A stretch of 64,000 bases of DNA from Sphagnum compactum (lineage: Eukaryota; Bryophyta; Sphagnopsida; Sphagnales), in NCBI GenBank assembly GCA_965153455.1, contig OZ234495.1, positions 15,310,875-15,374,874 of the forward strand, written 5' to 3'. Positions 37,443 through 47,029 of the stretch are shown piece after piece; position 1 is the stretch's first letter, and every line of letters starts with the position of its first letter. The notes under the pieces were generated by a model. It searched no databases, was not told the DNA's origin, and saw only the letters and a program-made list of their open reading frames with translations. The translations under genes were made by a program, and so were the position numbers.

Positions 37443-38050
37443 AATGCACCAATGGGATGGTTAAAAGATTAATCAAAACCATTAAGCATAAAATCACTGT
37501 GGTGTCCACTTTTTAGAAGAATTCGAATACTTGGGATTTGCACTTGCCCCGAATGCTATTTGATGTGGGATCTAAGCAAGCACCAAGTTCTCTATGTTTA
37601 TGGTACTAACTGAACGGACTCCCAAGTTGAAAGCTAACAATCAACTTTACATATTGACTTAGACCTTTGATGAAGAGATGAACATCAAACAATTAACTGA
37701 ACAAAAGATTGCAAAAATGCAGCTAATTTATGGGTTGCATAAGTCAATATTGGATAATAATGCACAAACTCAGATGCAACATAAAAAAACATATGCACTA
37801 CAAAAGGGAAAATAACTACTTCCTTCCTTTCAAGCTAAAGTTGACTTGGTTAAGATGAAATAACTAGGTAAGAAAAAGTTTTCAACAGGGAATTGGGAAG
37901 GAACGTATTTGTTTATGGGATATGTGGATAAATAGGTTGGTGTGGGACAAGATGATGGCAAAAAGAAATGTATCATCAGGGACAAAAATGAATAATGGTG
38001 GGAGTGTCCTCGAAGGGATTTACAAATGTACTACCCAGAAGCATAACTAA
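37443..38050 (+). pseudogene. Gypsy integrase remnant, 3' part, and pol end
   Basis: It resumes with the NGMV..LIKTIKH motif of the integrase core near 37455, then runs through a degraded C-terminal region (for example GKKKFSTGNWEG-like text near 37870) to RDLQMYYPEA and a stop near 38045. Confidence 0.7.
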
Positions 38051-38088
38051 CGACAACTATGGGGACTCAATTAAATCTAAAAGGGAAC

Positions 38089-38411
38089 TGTCACATATGT
38101 GGGATGAAAGGAGATGTGATGAACCCCATTTGGATGACGACTTAATTATGGGCAGATCAATTCGCCAAATGTAGAAAATGATAGGGGATGGGTTACTTGA
38201 TGTAATTGTTTTTGGTTTTATGGACTTGGGAGTTTTTTTTGTGTTGTCTATTGCAAGTTAATTACACTAGAAGTTATGTGGTGTGCATTTGCTTTGCGGA
38301 GGTCTAAGAATGGCGGGTTTTGATTGGTGTTGTTTAATGCTTTTCATAGTTTTTGGAAATGGTAGGCTTGGCTAAGGCATTGGAAAACGAACTCGGGTGG
38401 TGGTGAAGGAT
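38089..38411 (+). repeat. Right LTR-like direct repeat, truncated
   Basis: It begins TGTCACATATGTGGGATG after a purine tract. It matches 24120-24430 from 38098 on, and loses similarity at about 38405-38422, where hAT-like coding sequence starts. Confidence 0.7.
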
Positions 38412-39740
38412 GTCGATAAAGTGGGAACCTTGCCATGTCATTGTGGGAATATTTGAGGTTCATGAAACCTCAGGGGTTGCCATGACTATTCAATTCAAGG
38501 ATCTGGTTGTTCGATACAATTTGTTGAACAAAGTCATAACATATTTCAAAGACAAATATGTTAATTTGAACACCCTCATAGTAGCCTTAACAAACATTGT
38601 ATCTTGTGCTCCTCTCTTGTTACCACAACCTTACGTTGCTAGTTGTTATGGGCATGCCATGTCCAACTGTTGTCAATATGCTACTAATGACTTGAAAGTG
38701 TGTGGTGGTATGAAGGAGGTTTCAATTAAAAAGGTTCAATCTTCTCTTCAGAAGATAATTACTTGGACCAAAAAAAGTGGGAAGAGCAAACAAGAATGGG
38801 TTAAGGTTTGTAAAGATGCATATTTTCGCCTTGAAAATAAAGAACTCATGTTAAGACTCGGTTCGCATCCAAGGTGATAGTATTCAATGAAACCTTGGAA
38901 TTCAAAGATGCCATAAACCTCTATTATGGCAAACCATTGCCTTGCAAAACAAAATATGATCTCCCCAAACATGGGTTATGGCACAGAAAGTGTCAAAAGT
39001 TCTAAAACCAATGGTCACTCAGTGTGTTTTGAACCAATCCCGAAGGTATTGGTCATTGTCTGATGTTATTTTTGCTGCCATAACCATGTGTGTTATGATT
39101 ATAACACCAATTCCAACACAAATGATATTGTGTAGGTATGTGGTTTGATTGCTTTTGGATTTTTTGGCCTAGGGTTTACTTTGTCTTCTTCCAAAAACAT
39201 GATCTAACTATCTGGTTGTGATTGTTGGTGCAGGTTGGTGATTTTGATTCCAAGCTATTACATCTTGAGTGTTGGATGCAAGTTAAAGTTATTGGTGTGC
39301 TAAAACCTTTCTTGGCCTTTGCATCATCATTTCAAACTCATCATGCTCAAAATATGTTGGTTTTTATGCTTGATCCGCATTTCAAAAACGCAACTCATTA
39401 AAGATTATGTTGGCCTTGAATTACCGGTGCAGGTTGCTGTAGGCTATGATTGAAACATTCTGATGCCACTATTGTTCATTGTTTACCATTTCTTAACACC
39501 AAATTCAACCATTATTAAATTTGTTGCATCGACACTGGATGAGCTAGGTATATTTGGATCCTTGGCCCAATTTTCATGTGTTTGATAATTGTGATGTTTT
39601 TAGAAATTATTTTTGTGAGCACTAGTGTTACTCCTTCATTTTCTTTGGCTAATTTTTTTAACAACTCCTGCATAAGAAATCATTGTTGAAAATGGGACAC
39701 CTAGCAAATTACCACATGGTCATAAAATGATGTCAATGAT
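38410..39740 (+). pseudogene. hAT-superfamily transposase pseudogene
   Basis: The open part (38410-38877, 155 codons) includes VGIFEVHETSGVAM, LLLPQPYVASCYGHAMS and KVCGGMKEVSIKKVQSSLQK, which I recall from plant hAT/zinc-finger-transposase-like proteins. A frame change near 38850 is followed by TLEFKDAINLYYGK. Farther on come HAQNMLVFMLDPHFKN (about 39345) and LLFIVYHFLTPNSTI (about 39470), which belong to the C-terminal part of hAT transposases. Stops and missing N-terminal zinc finger mark it as dead. The family call rests on recalled similarity. Confidence 0.65.
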
Positions 39741-41084
39741 GTTATGAATTGAGAAGAAGCACATAAGATGCAGCTTCACAAATGATTTTTTTATAAAAAT
39801 GCCCTGCCCACCTGGTATGAATAAAAGCCAATACCTGGCGAACACTGGCATGTACCTACCTGTGCCCCCTGGGTCACTTCATCAAGCTCCAAGTCCATTG
39901 TATTGTGCAGGTTCATTACTCCTAGAGCAAAACTTGAGGCATCAATGTGCGCAGACAGATTCCTACTCCAATAAAAGAGAATTACTAGACTCTGTCAAAT
40001 GAATTTCCATACATTCAAATGACTTCTCACAAGCTTCCATCCTTGTAAAAGCTTCATTTGTCCAATAATTAGTTAAATCCATCTCCTTGTGCTTGCTAAT
40101 CCCTCACATGTGAGATGGATGCAGCAATAAGCATTGCCACTTCTATCCTCTTCGATGGAGTTGACAGCATCAGTACATTCTTCATAGAACTATCTTGGCA
40201 AATTAAACTTATGGCCTCTGTACTCTTCATGCTTGCAACTAACCAATGTAATCATTTGATTAGTTCCACTCCTACAAGTTTGATGGCAGAGTTTCAGTTC
40301 AAAATGTATTGATGTAGGGTTGTACCCCCTTGCACCAATCCTCTGTCCATAACAATACCTCCCTGCTTAACCCTCAAAAAGCTCCCCTATAAACTGCATT
40401 ACACAACCCCTAAGTGGTCCCATGCCTTGCCAATAGCAAATGTTTTTTGGTCCCTGTGCATGGTGTCTGACAAGCTGGTTGGTTTGTGAACAGTACTTAG
40501 TAGGTTAAGCAACCTTCTCTCACTCATATTCCCTACACACAGGCCCCGGAATAGATGTCTGTTGATCAACTGCCTCTAGCTTCAGTAGGTAAGTATGCTA
40601 GTCCTAGGTCATCTACAAAACTTTCAAGGCACCACAAGTTTCTGGAAGTTCAAAACACAGTCCCATACTTTGCACTACAGAATGTGGCCCACAGCATATA
40701 ACCACATGTAAAAGCTGTGGGTACTTGGGCCCTATGTAAAAAAGAGAATAATGCCTCAGATACTGTATACTCAGAATATATCTGCCCGACTACAGACTAT
40801 GTGGTAGGAAGCAGGGTTAAAAAGACCACAGGAGTTGGATTTCAACCGAACCACAAAAGCTATTCACCGGTACCCTGCATTTCAGTGAGCACAAAAGGGA
40901 GTCTTAGAATCTTGGAACGTATAGCATTTTCACTGCCTCCTTTGATTCAAGAAGAGTCCTTGAACTCTCCCCATCCTGTCCAGAGGTCCCTTGTTTACCA
41001 TTGCCTTGGCCAGGATGTAGACAACCAGGCATTGTAGCCTTAGAAGATGATGAGTATCATAGGGACCACATGCCCTAAAAATTT
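39740..41084. other. 3' flank of the synaptotagmin gene
   Basis: No recognised gene. Plus-strand frames at 39799-40002 and 40717-41037 have no family features. The region nearest 41084 should be the 3' UTR of the minus-strand synaptotagmin. Confidence 0.5.
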
Positions 41085-44000
41085 TTAAGTGGTCCTCCAA
41101 AGCAATTCAACTTGGATCTGCCCATGTTTGGAGTCAATCAATGTATACTTTTCATTGATCCGCTTGTTGTTGACAACATCAGACAGGCTAATATCCACAT
41201 ATCCTAGAGATTCAGCCTGCACATAAACAAGCAAAAAAATATAAGAGGTTCCAGCCATCAGTGCTTTGATAGAAGCAGCTGGACAAAAAGCATACAGATG
41301 AACTCTTTGTTGTTGGAGTCTTGGCAAATCAGACGCTCAGTCCCCACCTTGAGGGTCAGTGCGAGCCATTCTAGAGTACACAGCCCCTATACAATGCAGA
41401 TTCCAGTGTTTTCTCAAATATACACAAGCATCCTAAGCATTAGAATTCAGACAATTTAAGTATATAAGGACATATTACCTTGAAATGCACGCTCAAGCCC
41501 ATGTTCCTACTCATAACCTCAACATGCAAATGATCATCCACCGGGGGTTCCTCTAGCTGCCACTCAAATGTCTGCTCCCATCGTGGATCCCTGTTCCTCT
41601 TGATAATCTGCAACATCAATCCATCCACCCATGGCAAAGCACATCTAGAGTCAAGCTAGACCATACATACAGATGGACTCTGCTGGCATGGGCCAGCAAT
41701 GAAACACATTGAACCAAGTTGAAAGTGACTCTTGTTATATTCCACAGACCTGGGTTTTCTTTTCCTCTCCCCTGAACACAACCTTCGCATATGGGTTTGT
41801 GTGATACTTCCCCTCCACATCTTCTGCTGCATGCACTATGACTTCCAGCAGGCCCCCACCCTCAGCAGTACAATCTGGGGTACGGCCTGATTCATTGTTT
41901 CCATCACCCAAAAATTCGACTTGCTCATCCTGTTTACACACTGTTAATCAGTAGGCAGAAATTTTGCAATGATTGCATGAGCATAAAACTTGAATGAGTA
42001 GGATTGCACATGATTAATCTTTGTGTTCTCAACAACAGCACATATGTACACTTTATTTGAGGACAAATTTGATTTATCTTCAACACTGCAAACCTGCAAT
42101 ACCTCTTTGAAAGACTTGTACAGCAATCCCACTGTAAGAACACCACGAGCTTTCTTATTGCGATCATCATTCGGATCATCATTCTTCAACAAGTTCAAAT
42201 CCAACGTCTTTTGCTCGAGCTCAACCAAGTCTTGCAGTGGCACAACTATCATTCCCATCTCTTCATCTGTTCCAATCTGCACAATCCTCACCTCTAATTC
42301 CATCAGCTTAGATAAAGCTATAGGCCATTCTGTGCAAGAAGAGAGGAGATGAGTTTCCTACTTCTTATGGATGAATCAGCAATTCATCCACATGAGAAAC
42401 TGTTGCAAGAACCTTGAGTCTGCAGAGCAGGAGTTAATAGTAGATGAACAAGCTCACCCTGTCCCAGTCATAAACATGAAGCTCAAGGGATTGTGACTTG
42501 GGATCCTGGACCAGAAGCTTGAAGGTCTCATTCCATTCAGGGTTTAGAGTGTTCATTTTGGTGTGTGTTTTCTTTGACATGAGTGTATTCACAAGGTGCA
42601 ACTTCACATAAGGGTCAGCTTTCCCCAATACATCCATCTTCAGCAAGTTCTTTGCACGGAGAACTGTCACTTCCAATATGCCAACTGGCTTCTTCGCTGC
42701 ACTGCTCAGGTGAACACAAATGAAACACATGAAGTGTCACAAACCAAATTCTATTTATCAAACCTCCTGAAACTGCACAAACCCAGGAATCTCAGAAGAT
42801 CGGTTGTACCAAAGTATGAGTGGAAATTGTGGATTTCATGCAAGATTGAGTCAAGTCAGTCCAGTATGAAGAAGAAAGTTGTTGCAGGACCATCAATATT
42901 GACCCTGTTGACAGTGATTTGTGAAAGGATTGCAAACTTTATGTACCTGCAGAAAAATAAGGTACACTTCAGTAACTGAGCATTTGTTGGCTCACCTGGG
43001 ATCATCAATCACTGGAATTTCAAGTGTCTTAGGCCACATGTACAATTGAGAAACTTGGTCTTTGATGAAGTCCTGTAGTCCAGCATGCCAGTCATCCACC
43101 ATGACAACCAAATCAGTGTCATTTCCAACAATTGTATAGAAGCTCTCTACTACAAAGCAGGTGTCAACATTTGCATCCTTCCGCCAATGCCAAATGTCTG
43201 AACAAGACCATCTGATGTAAAACTCATCCTGAAAAATCAGACTGAGCATGAACCTCATTCCTACAGCTGCTTGACCTAAAATCCCAAGGACAAGAAGAGA
43301 GATTTAAAACCTGAACAAATCCATATACCCCTGGAATTGCCATAAGATCCCCACCCAACAGCTTCAGTCCAAAGTCCACATAAGGCTGCCAAACCAAGAA
43401 CATATGGCATTTATCATCCTCTCACAAGAAACTGCCACAAAGTTGTACACATTATACAAATCACTGAGCATTGCTGAAAATCTCCAAAGACTGTATCTAT
43501 ACCTCCTGCACCATCACAAAAGCCTCACTAAAGCAAAATATAGCACAATCTTCCATACCCTCTCCATCAAAGAGACAACAATTTTGGAAAAGCATGGGAA
43601 AATTGGAATCAGAGGTTTTAATGTGACACGCGCAGTTGCAAATATTTGCACATCCACCAACTGCAACAACACCCCACCTCTAAATGAGATGCTGAGAATA
43701 AGGATGAAGCAATAGTTTAACAGAATTAAGAGTCAGGACTCCACCCAGAACTTTGACACACCAAGTTTGGTGACAGAGATCATGGGGGTCTGACATACTG
43801 TTATCTAAATAAAACCAAATGTCAACACCGTACATGCTCACAAGAAAAGTTAGCAAACACATATTCACATCCAAGGTGCTCATTGTCGACTGAAAAGATC
43901 CTGGAAACCATTTGCTGCACAGACCTGGACAGTTGCTTTCAGGCCAAAGGCCTTGACAGCCAGGATGATGTTTGGGTTCCCTGCAAACTTGAAGGATGGC

Positions 44001-45127
44001 TCAAGGATCATTTGACTCTCATTTGTTTCAAAAACTTTTATACCTGGGTATCCCAACCACCATAGAAAGAATCTCTCAGCACTTGATCAACTCTTAAGAG
44101 ACCCCTGTATCTGTTGCACCACAGTTAAACAAAGAGTACAAGACAAAACATCCTCCAAGCACCTCCTCTGAGGAAAGCTAATTTGCATCTTACCAACAAG
44201 AGTTGGGGAAAGTGTGCCCAGTGTGAGTGATTCAAATTCAATTGAGTCCAATTTAAACTTTGGTCCATAATCCCGAATGTACGGTTGTGCAGTTTCTGAA
44301 ATGATCTTGCAGATGGCCTGACATACATATGGCATTCTCCAGAATTAGAAAAATTAGAATGTACCACAACTATAATGACTGCAGAGGTTTTACACAATTG
44401 TATTGAATCAAATCACATTCATATTCACGTGATGGTTAACTCTTCATAACCTTACACAATCAAGGAAAACAGAACCTCTAGGAAACCAAACAGGGTTGTA
44501 GAAATGCACACACACCTTATCAAGATAGGGCCATAGATCTTTGAGAAACTTGTTCAACCAATCTACCTGTGAAAACCATTGGCAAGTGATTTTTGAGAGT
44601 CAGAACCACAAAACTGATGCAATCAAAAAGGCAGTACTACTCCTGTCCCATCTCTCTCTTCCCCCCTGCTGAACTCTAGTCTCCAGTGGTTTTATGAACA
44701 ACAAAAATCAGTGAAAATATGCTCACAAAAGAACCCAGGGTTGCATTATTGAGTACCCTATCATAGTCGGGATTCTTAACCCAGAGAGGAATCTCTGGAA
44801 GCAGATCAAGCAGCGTCTTAGTATCCAACTCCGCTACAGGCTTTGTGATTAGCTCCTGCATGCATTTTAGTGAGCATTCCAATGATCAGAACCTTCATTT
44901 GTGCAAGAGATATTTCTGCTAAAAGAAAGAAATGCCAACACATCTATTTCCTCTTTGGAGTCACAACTTCCTGTAAGCAGACGAAGCAGAAGTGAGAGAG
45001 AGAGAGAGCAACGTGCCTTCACATCAGTCGACCGCAGATATATGAAGACGAAGTAACCAACCACCAGACCGAGGATGATTCCCCATCCGAATCCCACCAC
45101 TCCCATCACTGTACTCAAGAGCCCCAT
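41085..45127 (-). CDS. SYT1: Plant synaptotagmin (SYT1-like, SMP + two C2 domains), 13 exons
   Basis: Plant SYT1-type proteins (relatives of extended synaptotagmins) anchor in the ER and bind the plasma membrane at contact sites, with roles in lipid transfer and membrane repair. Minus-strand exons: 45127-45017, 44855-44757, 44566-44516, 44317-44194, 44043-43925, 43660-43559, 43385-43311, 43072-42996, 42701-42458, 42276-42094, 41929-41750, 41607-41479 and 41216-41085. The product is 541 aa, the same length as I recall for Arabidopsis SYT1. Residues 8-31 are a membrane anchor (WGIILGLVVGYFVFIYL). The SMP lipid-binding domain follows (about 65-245; PEIPLWVKNPDYDR, LDSIEFESLTLGTLSP). C2A (about 258-365) keeps acidic Ca2+ loops (LKMDVLGKADPYVK, VYDWDR, GTDEEMG). 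C2B (about 410-515) has EGKYHTNPYAK, with asparagine in a usual Asp site as in relatives. It ends LIDSKHGQIQVELLWRTT. Intron 1 appears to use a GC donor (AAG|GCACGT); a weaker GT alternative lies 3 nt upstream. Exon 8 has a second, distal acceptor that would add 52 codons. Confidence 0.95.
43073..43228 (-). other. Possible alternative in-frame extension of SYT exon 8
   Basis: Upstream of the conserved exon 8 start (43072), the frame stays open for 52 codons to a strong acceptor (GATTTTTCAG at 43229). The phase is the same as the proximal acceptor (GGACTACAG). Use of the distal site would leave an intron of 82 nt. The added peptide (starting DEFYIRWSCSDIWHW, ending VVMVDDWHAGLQ) would enter the SMP domain after residue 227 and has no counterpart in SYT1 as I recall it. 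Confidence 0.45.
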
Positions 45128-45129
45128 CC

Positions 45130-45727
45130 TTGGCTCACTGACTCGGTAGATCTCACTTCTCCAATTGCACACACCTCCTTCTTCCACTCGCTGTCACTGA
45201 AATGCAAGCCAGCAAAGAAAAATCAAGCGTTGAGGGGAAACCCTTGAACACAAGACAACAATCTCACACCCTAGCAGCAGCAGCAGCAGCAGCCAAACGA
45301 AGTAAAAACGAAAACAAAAAAACGGATCCAATTACGGATCAAAGAAGGGATAAACTCCTCGAACTTCAACGGAAGGTAAAGAAGAAGAAAGAAAGTTCAA
45401 ACCAGAAGAAGAAGAAGACGAAAGGGCCATGTGCAACAACAAACATGGCAGCAGCATTCTGACATCATCCTCCAACCAATGCACGCAATGTGACACAAAG
45501 CGTGCACAAGAAAGCAATAATAAAAAAAAACACAAACAGAACCTACTTATGTCGGCGAAGCTGGAAAAGCAACGTCGACTTCCCGTCAAGAAACAACGAC
45601 ACTCGTCTTGGTCAGAAGAAAACGTGAGCAGATCCACTGTGGTGGTTGTTGTTGTTGTTATTGTTGCTCAGACGTCCCCTTTGCTGCCATATCTGCTTCT
45701 TCTTCTTCTTCTTCCTTGTCCCTCTCT
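45130..45727. promoter_or_regulatory. 5' leader and promoter region of synaptotagmin
   Basis: It is richer in G+C and low-complexity runs than the flanks: GCAGCAGCAGCAGCAGCAGC near 45270, GAAGAAGAAG near 45405, and TTGTTGTTGTTATTGTTG near 45650. The long frames crossing it (plus 45429-46187, minus 45332-45637) are repeat-driven and show no family features. No clear TATA box was found. Confidence 0.4.
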
Positions 45728-45963
45728 TCTGCAACGCGCTTCCCGGACTATACACGCACACGGGACACTAGGTGCTGACAGTCGGCCGGCAGGGCAGTTC
45801 CCACGGGGCAGAGAAGGAGGAAGGGAAGGAGGGAATTCGCAGCCCTTTTCTTTTTTTTGGCTAAATGTAGTGAGTTGGGATTTTAAATTTTACAAAATGG
45901 CTAAAAGCATGTTTCTGGCGGGGGGCCCGGGGGGGGGGGGGTGGGTTCTAGTCGCCAAATTTC

Positions 45964-46016
<53 letters not shown>

Positions 46017-46790
46017 AGATTTCTCTATAAGGCTCTAGCAAACAGCCGAAATTTTGAAGGAATCTTAAATTTTTTTACTTTCATGTCCTATCTAAATTTC
46101 TCTCTTCTGGCATTTGATTTTCTTAAAATGGCTATTAAAAAATTTAGGAGTATTCTAGTCGCCAACTTTCTACTTCTTTTGAAATAGCGCCAGATTTTTC
46201 TACTAGCATATAGCCAAAATTTTGAAGGAATCTTGAACTTTTTAACTTTTATGTCCTGTATATAGCCAAATTTGGCGTCTCTTCTGCAACACACCTCCCG
46301 GAAGAGAGAGAGACACACACACCACACTAGTCGCTAGGTACCGACTGTCGGCCGGGAGTCCCCCGCATGGCCAGAAAAAAAGGAAAGAAGGAACTCGATG
46401 TCTTTTTCTGGCTAAATCTAGCAAGTTGGATTTAGAAGTTTTTCCAAAATGGCTAAATTTTTTTTATAAAAAAAATGGGTTTTTTCTAGTTGCGAAATTT
46501 CTACAACTCTATTTTTAAAATATCGCCAAATTTCTCTATTGGGTTCCAGCAACTAGCCAAAATTTTGAAGGAATCTTAAACTTTTTTTTCTTTCATATCC
46601 TGTTTATAGCCAATTTTGGCTAAACATTATCATGGATGATTGCCAGTTTGGCAATCCTTCTGGGGGCAGAAAGGAGGGAGAGAATTCACAGCCTATTATT
46701 GGCTAAATTCAGTGAATTTGCTTTCTAAAATTTCAAAATGGCTAAAAACATTCCTGTTGGCCAAGAGCTTTAAATTGGAGGGTCCAGGAT
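45728..46790. repeat. Degenerate long-unit tandem repeat array upstream of synaptotagmin
   Basis: A composite unit starts CTTCTGCAAC (45728 and about 46279), has GACAGTCGGCCGGCAGG or GACTGTCGGCCGGGAG, then purine-rich DNA and TTTTTGGCTAAAT. It continues with AAAATGGCTAAA, CTAGTCGCCAAATTTCTAC and CAAAATTTTGAAGGAATCTT. The last parts recur three times (near 45950/46050, 46155/46215 and 46485/46560). A third unit is partial (CCTTCTGGGGGCAG near 46652). Overall period is about 550 bp with 200-300-bp sub-units. Confidence 0.8.
45967..46012. repeat. AT microsatellite
   Basis: About 23 uninterrupted AT units, lying in the first unit of the larger repeat array, 30 bp after a run of 12 or more G residues. 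Confidence 0.95.
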
Positions 46791-46880
46791 TATGACAAAT
46801 CAAATTGTGATTCAGTTTACATGGCATCATTTTGGAAGGAAAACGAATTGGTCCAGACCCAGGAAAAAAAAAAGCTTAAA

Positions 46881-47027
46881 GAAGAGCTTATGGTTTGGAG
46901 AACCAAAGTCTAAACTAGGGTCCAAGGTTGAAGAGCTTATGATTTGGAGAACCAAAGTGTAAACTAGGGTCCAAGGTTGAAGAGCTTATGGTTTGGAGAA
47001 TCAAAGTGTAAATTAGGGTCCAAGGTT
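46881..47027. repeat. 49-bp tandem repeat, three copies
   Basis: Units begin GAAGAGCTTATGGTTTGG at 46881, 46930 and 46979, and end AGGGTCCAAGGTT. Only two to four differences separate the copies, so the amplification is recent. Confidence 0.95.
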
Positions 47028-47029
47028 GC

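Larger units (their letters stand above)
24120..38411 (+). mobile_element. Decayed Ty3/gypsy LTR retrotransposon containing nested insertions
   Basis: Gag, protease, reverse transcriptase, RNase H and integrase lie in gypsy order on the plus strand, flanked by a direct repeat (24120-24430 and 38098-38411). A purine-rich run (AAAAGGGAAC) sits just before TGTCACATATGTGGG at 38089, a plausible polypurine tract and 3' LTR start. Coding parts are broken by many stops. Two CACTA transposons interrupt the protease and integrase regions, and another island may split gag. Without the two CACTA insertions the element would be about 9.4 kb. The fossil cannot move by itself. Confidence 0.8.

Noticed and set aside
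45429-46187. Longest open frame of the window (252 codons, plus strand)
   Set aside because: It crosses GCA, GAA, GTT and AT microsatellites, reads poly-Val, poly-Leu and Tyr-Ile stretches, and lies in the SYT leader and repeat array. No domain features.
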